Shown piece by piece: positions 52,210-60,801 of a stretch of DNA of 64,000 nt. How positions within the stretch are numbered: the first letter of the stretch is position 1; each line of letters starts with the position of its first letter. The notes beneath the pieces are model-generated. The model was not told the origin of the DNA. It saw nothing but the letters and a program-made list of their open reading frames with translations, and made no database searches. The position numbers and the translations under genes are program-made. The stretch is from Limosilactobacillus panis DSM 6035 (GTDB taxonomy: Bacteria; Bacillota; Bacilli; Lactobacillales; Lactobacillaceae), in NCBI RefSeq assembly GCF_001435935.1, contig NZ_AZGM01000140.1:1-64000 (forward strand), written 5' to 3'.

Positions 52210-52977
52210 CTATAAAAATTTAGGAACCGGGTTAAACGATCGCCGGTGAATTGGCGAGACACCATATTTCCTTAGTCCGGCGAGGTGTTCTTTGGTGCCA
52301 TAACCCATGTTTTCCGCAAAGCCGTAACCTGGATAAACCCGGTCATAATCAAGCATTAAGTGGTCACGGTACTCTTTAGCAACAATACTGGCCGCCGCAA
52401 CACTGATACTCTTTTGATCGCCCTTGACTAAAGTCGTTTGCGGATAATTAAAGGGTAGTGGAACGGCATCAACAATTAAGTGACCTGGCTGGTGGTTTAA
52501 GCTTTTGATGGACCGCATCATCGCATCCTGTGTTGCCGCGTAGATGTTAAGACGGTCAATTGTTCGCGGGTCATTAACCGCAATGCTGACCTCGACGGCC
52601 TCGTCAACGATCCGTAAATAAAGTTGTTCCCGTTCATGACAAGTCAGCTGTTTGGAGTCGGTCACCTCAACCAGGTCAAAGTCAGGGCTCAGAATTACCG
52701 CACAGGTGACAACCGGACCAGCCAGGGGGCCCCGGCCGACCTCGTCCATTCCAGCAACGTAGCGCACCCCGCTTTTCCAGAGGGCATTCTCATACTTAAA
52801 CCGCTGCTTGAATGCCTGATAGGCCCTGATTTGCCGTTTAATACGCCGCTGGTGGCGCTGTAAGGCCTGCTGAACACCCTTTCGGGGATCAGCCTGCCAA
52901 GTCTTAAGGCGCGGGTCGGTCAGACTATCAATTGTATCTAGGAGCCGCGAAATCTCACTTACTGTCTGCTTACTCAT
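52210..52977 (-). CDS. rnhB: Ribonuclease HII
   Basis: It removes ribonucleotides from DNA-RNA hybrids. The catalytic motif YVAGMDEVGRGPLAGP is near residue 75 and supplies Asp and Glu; the other acidic residues lie in VTDSKQLT and VDAVPLPF. About 70 extra N-terminal residues are usual in Gram-positive RnhB. GAGG stands 9 nt before the ATG at 52977, which is preferred over two closer upstream ATGs. It overlaps the end of rbgA by 8 nt, so they are coupled. Confidence 0.95.
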   Translation of the reverse strand: MSKQTVSEISRLLDTIDSLTDPRLKTWQADPRKGVQQALQRHQRRIKRQIRAYQAFKQRFKYENALWKSGVRYVAGMDEVGRGPLAGPVVTCAVILSPDFDLVEVTDSKQLTCHEREQLYLRIVDEAVEVSIAVNDPRTIDRLNIYAATQDAMMRSIKSLNHQPGHLIVDAVPLPFNYPQTTLVKGDQKSISVAAASIVAKEYRDHLMLDYDRVYPGYGFAENMGYGTKEHLAGLRKYGVSPIHRRSFNPVPKFL

Positions 52978-53842
52978 TAATGCCATCCTCATTTAGGTCT
53001 GCGGGAATCTCCATAGTGATGGGCCCGAGTTTACCCTTCCGTAGGTCAAAGATCAACCGTTCACTGGCCCGGTCGTAGTCATCTCTAAAGCCCATCTTCT
53101 GAGTAATTACTAACAGTAAGTCGGGGTTGCTAACCGTTTCTGCCAGGTCTTGGTCGGTTAGCCGATAGCGTTTCTTCAACTTTTCGGGCTGGTGAAGGCG
53201 GAGGTATTTCAAGGCGAACAGGGCAACATCATCTTTAGGATAAAGGCTATCCTTAATTGCTCCCGAGAGAGCCAACATGACCCCCTGCTTCTGGCTGGCA
53301 AACTTGTGCCACAGGACTCCGGGGGTGTCTAAAAGTTCCAACTCAGCTGATGATCGCAGCCACTGCTGCCCGGTGGTTACGCCAGGACGGTTTCCCGTCT
53401 GTGCTACGTTCTTTTTAACCAGGTGATTTAACAGGGTCGACTTACCAACATTCGGCACCCCGACACACATTGCCCGAATGGGCCGTTTCTTTAACCCCTT
53501 GGCCTTTTCTTCGGCCAACTTATCTTGCAAAATCTCCTTGCTCTTCTTGGTGACAATCTTTGCCACGTTTTGCTTTCGTGAATCGAGGGCCAGGACCGGC
53601 TGGCCCTTTTCCTTAAAGTACGTTAACCATTCTTGCAGACGGTCACAATCGGCTAAGTCCGTCTTGGTCATTATTAAAAGCCGGGGCTTATTGCCAGCTG
53701 CTAATGCCACTTCTGGATTTTGGGAAGAATATGGCACCCGTGCGTCCACTAACTCAAAGACAATGTCAACGAGGGGCATCTGTTCACGAATCTGTCGCAA
53801 AGCCTTTGCCATGTGTCCAGGAAACCATTGAATTGTTGCCAT
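52970..53842 (-). CDS. rbgA: Ribosome biogenesis GTPase RbgA (YlqF)
   Basis: It is a GTPase needed for late assembly of the 50S subunit. The circularly permuted GTPase order is visible: G4 TKTDLAD near residue 59, then G1 GVPNVGKSTLLNHL near residue 127, then G3 DTPGVLWHK. The N-terminal IQWFPGHMAKA, with its catalytic His, is typical. At 290 aa it is full length, with an AGGAGG ribosome site. It overlaps rnhB. Confidence 0.97.
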   Translation of the reverse strand: MATIQWFPGHMAKALRQIREQMPLVDIVFELVDARVPYSSQNPEVALAAGNKPRLLIMTKTDLADCDRLQEWLTYFKEKGQPVLALDSRKQNVAKIVTKKSKEILQDKLAEEKAKGLKKRPIRAMCVGVPNVGKSTLLNHLVKKNVAQTGNRPGVTTGQQWLRSSAELELLDTPGVLWHKFASQKQGVMLALSGAIKDSLYPKDDVALFALKYLRLHQPEKLKKRYRLTDQDLAETVSNPDLLLVITQKMGFRDDYDRASERLIFDLRKGKLGPITMEIPADLNEDGINE

Positions 53843-53852
53843 TTTATCCCTC

Positions 53853-54077
53853 CTAATTTCTCTCTTCTAGGTATTTTTGCCATGCAACGTCAAAAATCGT
53901 CATTGATGGTAGGTAGTCCGCATTTTCTTCCAAATACTTCGAAACCTCATCAAAGTCGGTTGATTGCTTAGGAAACGTCGAGTCTAAAAAGGCGTTATTA
54001 GCGAACTGCTCAATTTCGTCAGCAGAATTAGGGTTACGTTGGGTCATTAAATAACGATAAAAACTATCACGAACCAT
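53853..54077 (-). CDS. YozE/UPF0346 family small protein (74 aa)
   Basis: A small conserved SAM-like helical protein found in Firmicutes, function unknown. [20 protein letters not shown] and [19 protein letters not shown] match the family from end to end. AGAGGAGG precedes the ATG. It is packed between ypmS and rbgA, 10 nt before the latter. Confidence 0.9.
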   Translation of the reverse strand: MVRDSFYRYLMTQRNPNSADEIEQFANNAFLDSTFPKQSTDFDEVSKYLEENADYLPSMTIFDVAWQKYLEERN

Positions 54078-54095
54078 GCGACATCCTCCTCTTGA

Positions 54096-54695
54096 TCATT
54101 TAGTTGGGACGGTTATCAAGAACTTAAACCGTCCTTCTGTCATATTGATTTCTTGTGCCTGGTACTTTAATGCCCGCTTCTCACTGTACTTGTTCAGATC
54201 CAGTAAAACGGTCTTCTTTTGGGCATTGATCTTTACCCAGTCCGGAATATTGTAATTCTTGGCAATATAGCCCATCACAAACTTGATGGGGATATTAAGC
54301 CGCCCGACCGAAAGGCCCTTGGCCCGCAAAAGGACATTACCATCGCTTTGCCTAACCGGAACGAAGTTAATGGCAAAGCGAATCTTAGCACCAAGGAACT
54401 TGGTATCACCCGTCAAAGTGGCGTACTGTTTACCAACCAGGAAGCTGTACTTAATCTTCTGTCCCTTCAAGAACCGGTTAAGGTAGTTAGCCGCTAGGGC
54501 GTTGACCTGGTGGCGATTCAACTCAATGGTGACTGACGTATCACTGGGTTTAACCAGCTTGCTAACTGCGGGACTGGGCGCCGGCGCCGTGGCCCGGTGG
54601 ATTACCGTCCCGGTCGCCACTATAATTACCAGAACGAGGACGATAAACGCCCACTTCCACCAGTTGATTGATTTCGTTTTCGTATCCTTTTTCAT
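54096..54695 (-). CDS. YpmS/DUF2140 family membrane-anchored protein
   Basis: One N-terminal membrane helix (WWKWAFIVLVLVIIVATGTVI) anchors an outside domain of about 160 residues. The family motif LNRHQVNALAANYLNRFL and SVGRLNIPIKFVMGYIAKNY are present. The function is unknown; in Bacillus and lactobacilli it pairs with the SGNH esterase YpmR, as here, with an 8-nt gap. A role in lipid or envelope metabolism is inferred from that pairing. Confidence 0.88.
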   Translation of the reverse strand: MKKDTKTKSINWWKWAFIVLVLVIIVATGTVIHRATAPAPSPAVSKLVKPSDTSVTIELNRHQVNALAANYLNRFLKGQKIKYSFLVGKQYATLTGDTKFLGAKIRFAINFVPVRQSDGNVLLRAKGLSVGRLNIPIKFVMGYIAKNYNIPDWVKINAQKKTVLLDLNKYSEKRALKYQAQEINMTEGRFKFLITVPTK

Positions 54696-54703
54696 TCGCT
54701 ATT

Positions 54704-55621
54704 TTACCTCTTTACGTATTCCCAACTATTGTGGTCCTTCATTGATTTAAATAGACGGTTGGCCATCTGCTGATAACCACGATGGTTCGGGTGAAAGTTA
54801 TCTTCCGTTGAGATGTATTCGTTTAAGTTATGGTCGCGGTTCCGCATAATGTTGACCAGCCGGGTCTGGGAAACCTTTCCCTGGTTAGCCTGTTTTTCCT
54901 GCTGGATCAACTGCTGACGCTGGTCTGGTGTCTTGTATTGTCCCCATGACATGAGGTGGTTAATATTTACAAAATACATCTTGTGGTAGTTTCCCATCAC
55001 CTTTTGGGTTGTTTGGTTCCACTTCACGATTGAATCGTTAATCACATCCACGTCCGGAAAGTAGGTGTAAACGGGATTATAAATACTCATAATAAACACC
55101 GGTGCATGGGGATTCTGTTTTCGAACTGCCGTGAGTAACTGGTTGAGATGCCGGACATAAACCTTCTTTGCCTGGTCAACATCCTTGTCAACCGTCTTGG
55201 GGGAGTTCATGATATTGGCCTCAAGGTCTTGCATCAGGTCGTTACCACCCACCGTCATCGTGATTACATCTGCCTTCCTGAGGTTCGCCCGCATCTTAGG
55301 TTGGGAGTTAAGGCGGGCCAGGATTTGGTCAGACCGGTCACCACTAACACCGTAGTTCTTCGTGCTTACCGTCGTTTTACGGTAGTGGTGTTCAATCTTA
55401 TGCTTGATGATGCTAACGTAGCCGCCCTTCTTTTTCTCATCCCCTTGTCCATGGGTCAAAGAATCACCAACTGCCACTAGATGGACACGCTTTTTTTCAA
55501 CATAGCGTGGCTGGGCAGTCGTCTTCGTCACGGCTGATGACTGACGATGATTCTGCCAGACACCGCCAGCGACCACCGCTAAAACTAGGATTACGGCAAT
55601 TATCCACCATCGTTTTCGCAC
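54704..55621 (-). CDS. SGNH/GDSL-type lipase or esterase (YpmR-like)
   Basis: A secreted or membrane-anchored hydrolase with an N-terminal hydrophobic helix (WWIIAVILVLAVVAGGVW). SGNH blocks: the nucleophile Ser in AVGDSLTHGQGD near residue 54, Gly near DRSDQIL, Asn in TVGGNDLMQ and the Asp-His pair in DNFHPNHRGY near residue 277. At 305 aa it is typical. The start is GTG, with AAGGAGGA 9 nt upstream. It heads the ypmR-ypmS-yozE run. The substrate is unknown, likely an acyl or acetyl ester. Confidence 0.92.
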   Translation of the reverse strand: MRKRWWIIAVILVLAVVAGGVWQNHRQSSAVTKTTAQPRYVEKKRVHLVAVGDSLTHGQGDEKKKGGYVSIIKHKIEHHYRKTTVSTKNYGVSGDRSDQILARLNSQPKMRANLRKADVITMTVGGNDLMQDLEANIMNSPKTVDKDVDQAKKVYVRHLNQLLTAVRKQNPHAPVFIMSIYNPVYTYFPDVDVINDSIVKWNQTTQKVMGNYHKMYFVNINHLMSWGQYKTPDQRQQLIQQEKQANQGKVSQTRLVNIMRNRDHNLNEYISTEDNFHPNHRGYQQMANRLFKSMKDHNSWEYVKR

Positions 55622-55640
55622 TTGCTCGTTCCTCCTTAAT

Positions 55641-55735
55641 AATAAGAGGCTGGGAAAACAGTGTTTTCTCCGGCCTCAAATAGCTTTCAATTCTGTTGAC
55701 ACAAGCAGTGGGCACTGAGCTAAAAAGCTTTATCC
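55641..55735. repeat. Intergenic hairpin element of the GAGGCTGGG type
   Basis: GAGGCTGGGAAAAC and GTTTTCTCCGGCCTC form an imperfect hairpin close to the one at 47803-47844. AGCT-rich sequence and CACTGA (inverted as TCAGTG over the end of degV) follow. It lies between degV and the SGNH gene and may act as a terminator of degV. Confidence 0.45.
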
Positions 55736-56578
55736 CTATTCAGTGTAGTAAAGCAAACAACATGCACCCATTCCAGTATGCGTAGCAATGATCGGCACCG
55801 TTTCCCGGACCGTAATCTTTTGGTCAGGGTAGATCTTTTCTACGCCGCTCATCAGACGTTCAACTTCTTTGTTACCTTCAACGTGGGAGATTCCCACCTT
55901 GACCGGCTTTGGTCCATCGGCCATTTCCTTTAAGATCCGGTCCCATTCCTTATGAATTGCCTTTGTTCCGCGGCCCTTCATAATAATGTGGATCTGACCA
56001 CCAGCAACTTGGAGCATCACCTTGATGTTGAGGAGACTGGAAAGGGCACCAGCGAACTTGCTAATTCTGCCACCGGCAACCAGGTTATCAAGGTTATCGA
56101 TTGCCAGGTAAAGTTTCGACTTGGCAAGGACATCCTTCATCTTAGCAACCGCATCATCAACACTACCGCCAGCTTCAAGGACTTTTGCGGCCTCAACAAT
56201 TTGAAAGGCCATCCCCTGGTCAGTAGTTTGGGAGTCGTAGACCGTCACCTTCGTCTTTGACATTGTTGCCGCTTGTTCGGCAGCGTGAACAGTCCCACTG
56301 ATTGATTCCATCATGGTAACACAGAGAACCTCACTACCGTCTTCTCCAAGCTTATCAAAGGCGTCAACAAATTTACCAATCGGTGGCTGGGACGTCTTTG
56401 GTAAAGACTTAGCATTTTTCATCAGCTGCGGAAACTCATCATTACTGATGGTTTCACGCTCGACATAAATTGTCCCATCAATCATAACCGTAAGTGGTAC
56501 GATAGTAATGTTATACTTTTTAATGTCTTCTTCTGTCAAACCGGCGGAAGAATCACAAACTATTTTTACTTTAGACAT
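55736..56578 (-). CDS. DegV family fatty-acid-binding protein
   Basis: DegV (FakB-like) proteins hold a fatty acid for phosphorylation by FakA, so that it can enter phospholipids. Visible: VKIVCDSSAGLTEEDIKKYN at the start, the ligand-contact TSQPPIGKFVDAF near residue 61 and the C-terminal THTGMGACCLLYY. At 280 aa it is usual. A GTG at 56590 abuts its ribosome site, so the ATG at 56578 is preferred. It has its own upstream region with an 8-bp inverted repeat. Confidence 0.9.
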   Translation of the reverse strand: MSKVKIVCDSSAGLTEEDIKKYNITIVPLTVMIDGTIYVERETISNDEFPQLMKNAKSLPKTSQPPIGKFVDAFDKLGEDGSEVLCVTMMESISGTVHAAEQAATMSKTKVTVYDSQTTDQGMAFQIVEAAKVLEAGGSVDDAVAKMKDVLAKSKLYLAIDNLDNLVAGGRISKFAGALSSLLNIKVMLQVAGGQIHIIMKGRGTKAIHKEWDRILKEMADGPKPVKVGISHVEGNKEVERLMSGVEKIYPDQKITVRETVPIIATHTGMGACCLLYYTE

Positions 56579-56622
56579 GGAAAAATCCACTCCCTCTTGA
56601 CAATTATCGGTGGTTTATTTTA

Positions 56623-56643
56623 ATCTAGTTTTGATAACTAGAT
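56623..56643. promoter_or_regulatory. Inverted repeat between degV and the hemolysin III gene
   Basis: ATCTAGTT-ttgat-AACTAGAT has perfect 8-bp arms, 45 nt before degV. It is a candidate operator; the binding protein is unknown. Confidence 0.4.
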
Positions 56644-56695
56644 GTATTCGTTCATAAGAACATTATAGTCAATAAACGTAATTTTTAAATACCTA

Positions 56696-56723
56696 TTGGT
56701 GATTTTTATAGTCTTAGTATACC
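56696..56723 (+). promoter_or_regulatory. Probable promoter of the hemolysin III gene
   Basis: TTGGTG, a 16-nt spacer and TATACC, about 49 nt before the GTG. Confidence 0.5.
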
Positions 56724-56771
56724 AAAAAGCCTTAAATAATGCATTTATCAGCCCGAAAGGAGTCTTGCCCA

Positions 56772-57410
56772 GTGAGTAAGCAACACATTGATAAGAAAAC
56801 ACTATTAATTGAAATCGGTAACGCCATTAGCCACGGGATTGGTACCGGTCTGGCAATTGCTGGTCTGGTCTTCCTCATAATTCGGGCCGTCCATAGTGGG
56901 AGTGCCATGAAGGTGGTTACCTTTACAATCTATGGCAGCATTCTCGTCTTATTCTACCTCTCGTCAACCCTGTTTCACGCCCTTGTCTTCACCCGGGCCC
57001 GGCACGTCTTTCAGATATTTGACCACTGTATGATCTATGTCCTGATTGCCGGAACTTACACCCCCTACTGCCTTGTTAGCATCAAGGGATGGCTAGGCTG
57101 GACAATGTTTGGTGTCATTTGGGGGTTAGCCGTCATTGGGATCGTCTATAAAAGTATCTGGCTTAAACACAAGAGTGCCCTCTCGACTTTAGTTTATATC
57201 CTGATGGGATGGCTTTGCATCTTTGCCTTCTTCCCCCTCTGGAATGCCCTCGGACCGGTGGGCTTTGGCCTCTTGCTTGCTGGGGGGATCACCTTTACAA
57301 TTGGTGCCCTCCTGTATAGCCGGCCAACTGCTTACACCCACCTCATCTGGCACTTCTTTGTCCTGGTTGGGACGGGGCTGATGTATTTTTCAATTCTCTT
57401 TTACGTTTAA
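56772..57410 (+). CDS. Hemolysin III/YqfA (PAQR-like) membrane protein
   Basis: A seven-helix membrane protein of the Hly-III/PAQR family, linked elsewhere to membrane fluidity. Motifs: EIGNAISHGIGTGLAIAG near residue 15, STLFHAL in the second helix, FDHCMIYVLIAGTYTPYCL and the C-terminal HLIWHFFVLVG; the Ser, His and Asp that hold zinc in the family are seen. The start is GTG at 56772 with AAAGGAG 9 nt upstream; the upstream ATG at 56739 lacks a site. Its end overlaps the convergent folA by 21 nt. Confidence 0.9.
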   Translation: MSKQHIDKKTLLIEIGNAISHGIGTGLAIAGLVFLIIRAVHSGSAMKVVTFTIYGSILVLFYLSSTLFHALVFTRARHVFQIFDHCMIYVLIAGTYTPYCLVSIKGWLGWTMFGVIWGLAVIGIVYKSIWLKHKSALSTLVYILMGWLCIFAFFPLWNALGPVGFGLLLAGGITFTIGALLYSRPTAYTHLIWHFFVLVGTGLMYFSILFYV

Positions 57411-57887
57411 TTGCCACTCTTCAAACCAGCAAACTGGCTGACCATCCTTGGTCACCGTTTGGCGGTCCTGCAAATGCCACTGGTCATAGTTGACCGGTGG
57501 CATTTTTGTATCCCCTTCGTAATGACCATTGATAATGGTACGGTGAAGCACCGTTACCAACGACATAAGTTCGGTAAAGAGGCGGCCGCCACCAATGATA
57601 TCAACCACTGGGGCCGAATTTTCTTTAATCCATTTTTTCAAATCTGCCAGGTTTTGAAAGGAAACGACCCGTTTATCTTTAATCTCACGGTGGGTCAGAA
57701 CAATGTTTTGCCGACCGGGAAGGGGACGGCCAATTGAATCAAAGGTCCGCCGCCCCATCACTACCGGGTGGTCAGCCGTGACCCGTTTAAAATGCTGCAT
57801 ATCGGCCTTGACGTGCCATGGGAGAGAACCATCTTTGCCAATCCAACCGTCCAAATCCTCTGCCCAAACATAGGTAATTTTCTTCAT
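57390..57887 (-). CDS. folA: Dihydrofolate reductase
   Basis: It reduces dihydrofolate to tetrahydrofolate with NADPH, restoring folate consumed by ThyA. Motifs: GWIGKDGSLPWHVKADMQHF with the active-site Asp near residue 27, VVMGRRTFDSIGRPLPGRQN and DIIGGGRLFTEL. At 165 aa it is full length. Its ribosome site GAGGTGAAAAG overlaps the thyA stop, showing coupling. The partial overlap with the convergent hemolysin III gene leaves no room for a separate terminator. Confidence 0.96.
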   Translation of the reverse strand: MKKITYVWAEDLDGWIGKDGSLPWHVKADMQHFKRVTADHPVVMGRRTFDSIGRPLPGRQNIVLTHREIKDKRVVSFQNLADLKKWIKENSAPVVDIIGGGRLFTELMSLVTVLHRTIINGHYEGDTKMPPVNYDQWHLQDRQTVTKDGQPVCWFEEWQLNVKEN

Positions 57888-57898
57888 TTCTTTTCACC

Positions 57899-58861
57899 TC
57901 AGACAGCAACTGGCGCCTTGATTGCGGGCTCGTGAGTGTAGCCATCAAGCTTAATATCCGTCATTTCGTACTGATCAATAGGCTTAGCCTCAGCTGGCAA
58001 AATCAACTTTGGAGCCGGGTGGGGAGTCCTTTGCAGCTGCTCTCTTACTTGGTCAAGGTGGTTAAGATAGATGTGGGCATCCCCCAACGTATGAACAAAG
58101 TCACCGACCTCAAGACCACACTGGTGGGCAATCATGTGGGTAAGGAGGGCGTAACTAGCAATGTTGAATGGAACCCCTAAGAAGATATCCGCACTTCGTT
58201 GGTAGAGTTGGCAGCTAAGTTTCCCATCATTAACGTAGAACTGGAACATTGTATGGCACGGTGGGAGGGCCATTGACGGCACATCCTCAGGATTCCATGC
58301 CGACACAATCATCCGCCGTGAATTTGGCGTTGTCTTAATCTGGTGAATAACGTTGGCAATCTGGTCAATGGTTTCACCCTTACTAGTCTTCCATGCTCGC
58401 CACTGACTACCATAGACTAGACCAAGATCACCATACTTCTTGGCAAATTCGTCATCATCAAGAACCCGTTGGCAAAACTTCTTTTTTTCAGCTAGGTACT
58501 GTTTCTTAAATTCGGGGTCCTTCAGCCAGCGGTGACCAAAATCCGTCATATCAGGTCCATGATATTCATCACTTTCCACCCACTTCTTAAATGCCCATTC
58601 ATCCCAGATATTGTTGTGGTGCTGAAGTAGGAAGCGGATGTTGGTGTCGCCGCGTAAGAACCACAAAAGTTCACTCTTAATCAGGCCAAAGGGAACTTTC
58701 TTCGTTGTCAGGATTGGGAAGCCCTTGGAAAGGTCAAACCGCATTTGGTAACCAAATACTGACCTAGTCCCTGTCCCAGTCCGGTCAGACTTTTCGTGTC
58801 CCTTTTCCAAAACGTACCGGGCAAGGTTCAGGTACTGCTGTTCATTCTGATTTTCTGCCAC
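57899..58861 (-). CDS. thyA: Thymidylate synthase
   Basis: It methylates dUMP to dTMP using methylenetetrahydrofolate. Motifs: [20 protein letters not shown] at the start, [12 protein letters not shown], the catalytic Cys in [14 protein letters not shown] near residue 202, [19 protein letters not shown] and the C-terminal IKAPVAV. The insert between residues 90 and 140 makes the 320-aa long form seen in lactobacilli. The start is GTG with TAGGAGG upstream. It lies between the ABC-F gene and folA. Confidence 0.97.
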   Translation of the reverse strand: MAENQNEQQYLNLARYVLEKGHEKSDRTGTGTRSVFGYQMRFDLSKGFPILTTKKVPFGLIKSELLWFLRGDTNIRFLLQHHNNIWDEWAFKKWVESDEYHGPDMTDFGHRWLKDPEFKKQYLAEKKKFCQRVLDDDEFAKKYGDLGLVYGSQWRAWKTSKGETIDQIANVIHQIKTTPNSRRMIVSAWNPEDVPSMALPPCHTMFQFYVNDGKLSCQLYQRSADIFLGVPFNIASYALLTHMIAHQCGLEVGDFVHTLGDAHIYLNHLDQVREQLQRTPHPAPKLILPAEAKPIDQYEMTDIKLDGYTHEPAIKAPVAV

Positions 58862-58879
58862 CGTTAATTCCTCCTATAA

Positions 58880-60778
58880 TTAGTCAACATAGTTACTCAA
58901 GTATTCCCAGCGTTCCGTCTTCTGATCAATCTGCTTTTGAACCTCATTAACCTTTTTCTGTAGTTCTGCTAGTTTAGGGTAGTCGTTGGCATTAGCGGCC
59001 ATTTCCTGTTCTAACTTATCATGCTGCTGACTGAGCTTATCAAGGTCCTGGTTAATTTGGTCCCACTCGATTTTTTCTGCATACGTCAACTTGGTCTTCT
59101 TTTGAGAAGATTCCTTTGTTGGAGCGGGCTTACTTTCTTTTTTAACCGGCTTCTTCTCTGTTTGCTGACGTTCATGATCTGCCTGCTTTTCCTTCAGGTA
59201 GTCTGTAAACCGACCGGTATAGCGCTGGATATCGCCATTACCGTGGAAAATCAGGAGGTCATCGGCGATCTTATCCAGGAAGTAACGGTCATGGGAAACC
59301 GTAATCACCGTCCCGGCGAAACTATCGAGGTAGTCCTCTAAAACCGTCAGTGTACTAATATCAAGGTCGTTTGTTGGTTCGTCCAGGAGTAAAACATTTG
59401 GCTGCTGCATCAAGATCTTTAACAGGTACAAGCGGCGTTTCTCCCCACCAGAGAGTTTCCGGATTAGCGTCCCGTGCATAAAGCGGGGAAATAGGAAGCG
59501 TTCCAATAGCTGGGTAACGCTGAGCTTATTGCCATCCTTATCGGTTACGCTCTCCGCAACTTCTGATAGGAAGCTGATCATCCGCTTGCTGTCATCGATT
59601 CCCTCTGTTTGCTGTGTGTAGTAGCCAAACTTGACCGTTTCCCCAATCTTCAAGACCCCACTGTCCAGGGGAACACGCTGGGCAATCACGTTTAACAGGC
59701 TGGTCTTCCCAGCGCCGTTTTCGCCGGTAATTCCAATCCGGTCGCCAGCCTGAACAAGCCAGTCAAAGTCTTGCAAGATCTGATGGTTTCCCAACTTTAG
59801 GTTAGCATCTTTAAACTTAATCACGTCCTTGCCTAGCCGCTGGGAACCAAGGTTAATTGAGATATCCTCATCTGTTTTGAGGTTCCCTACCTTATTTTCC
59901 AGCTGGTGGAAACGGTTGATCCGTCCCTTCTGCTTGGTCGACCGGGCCTTAGCACCCGTTCTCATCCAGGCTAACTCCTTCTTGTAGAGTTGCTGATTCT
60001 TCTGTTCAGTCTCCTTTGCAAGTGCCAGCCGGGCCGCCTTCTTGGCCACGAAATCCTGATAGTTACCATCGTATTGGTATAACTTACCAAAGGACAATTC
60101 CCAGATATAGTTTGTTACCTGGTCCAAAAAATAACGGTCATGGGTTACTACCAGGACAGCGCCCTTATAACTGGCCAGGAAGTCCTGGAGCCAGATAACC
60201 GAGTCAAGGTCCAGGTGGTTAGTCGGTTCGTCCAAAAGTAAGAGGTCCGGTTGCTGGATCAGTACTTGGGCAAGGCCCACCCGTTTGCGTTGGCCACCTG
60301 ACAAGTCAGCAATTTTCTGGCTGGTGTCCTTGATCTTTAGCTGGGTAAGGATGGTCTTGATACGGCTATCCGCCTCCCAGGCGTCCTCTTGATCCATCCG
60401 GTTCTGCATTTTATTGTAACGATCAACGGCTTGGGGGTCTTCAGGGTGGGCACTAAACTTGTTTAACGCTTCCTCATACTGGCGAACTGTCTTAAAAATC
60501 GTCTGATCACCGGCAAAGACCGCTTCCATGATTGTCTTGCTTTCGTCCAGTTGGGGTTGCTGCTTTAGGTACCCAATTGTGTAGTCATTTGGAGTCGTAA
60601 TCTGGCCGCTTTCTGGGCTGACATCCCCAGCAATCACGTTAAGTAAGCTGGTTTTCCCGCTGCCGTTAACCCCAATTAAACCGATTCGGTCATTTTCGTT
60701 AATAATAAAGTCAATATGGTCAAACGGTACCTTTTCACCATAGGTACTGGTCAGGCCTTCTGCTTTCATTGTCTGCAT
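58880..60778 (-). CDS. ABC-F ATPase (Uup-like)
   Basis: A cytoplasmic protein with two fused ABC domains and no membrane part. ABC-F proteins act on stalled or assembling ribosomes. Walker A motifs GVNGSGKTSL and GENGAGKTSL, signatures LSGGQRKRVGLAQ and LSGGEKRRLYLLK, and Walker B motifs LLLLDEPTNHLD and LLLDEPTNDLD are seen. An inter-domain linker rich in Lys/Arg (RTGAKARSTKQKGRINRF) and a C-terminal coiled coil of about 80 residues fit the Uup type. It is followed closely by thyA. Antibiotic protection is possible but not suggested by the sequence. Confidence 0.92.
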   Translation of the reverse strand: MQTMKAEGLTSTYGEKVPFDHIDFIINENDRIGLIGVNGSGKTSLLNVIAGDVSPESGQITTPNDYTIGYLKQQPQLDESKTIMEAVFAGDQTIFKTVRQYEEALNKFSAHPEDPQAVDRYNKMQNRMDQEDAWEADSRIKTILTQLKIKDTSQKIADLSGGQRKRVGLAQVLIQQPDLLLLDEPTNHLDLDSVIWLQDFLASYKGAVLVVTHDRYFLDQVTNYIWELSFGKLYQYDGNYQDFVAKKAARLALAKETEQKNQQLYKKELAWMRTGAKARSTKQKGRINRFHQLENKVGNLKTDEDISINLGSQRLGKDVIKFKDANLKLGNHQILQDFDWLVQAGDRIGITGENGAGKTSLLNVIAQRVPLDSGVLKIGETVKFGYYTQQTEGIDDSKRMISFLSEVAESVTDKDGNKLSVTQLLERFLFPRFMHGTLIRKLSGGEKRRLYLLKILMQQPNVLLLDEPTNDLDISTLTVLEDYLDSFAGTVITVSHDRYFLDKIADDLLIFHGNGDIQRYTGRFTDYLKEKQADHERQQTEKKPVKKESKPAPTKESSQKKTKLTYAEKIEWDQINQDLDKLSQQHDKLEQEMAANANDYPKLAELQKKVNEVQKQIDQKTERWEYLSNYVD

Positions 60779-60801
60779 CTAATTAACCCTTCTTATTCTT
60801 T

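Noticed and set aside
58880-60778. ABC-F gene as an antibiotic resistance determinant
   Set aside because: Its C-terminal coiled coil and place beside thyA-folA and cca fit a housekeeping Uup-like protein; the inter-domain linker gives no sign of a resistance type.
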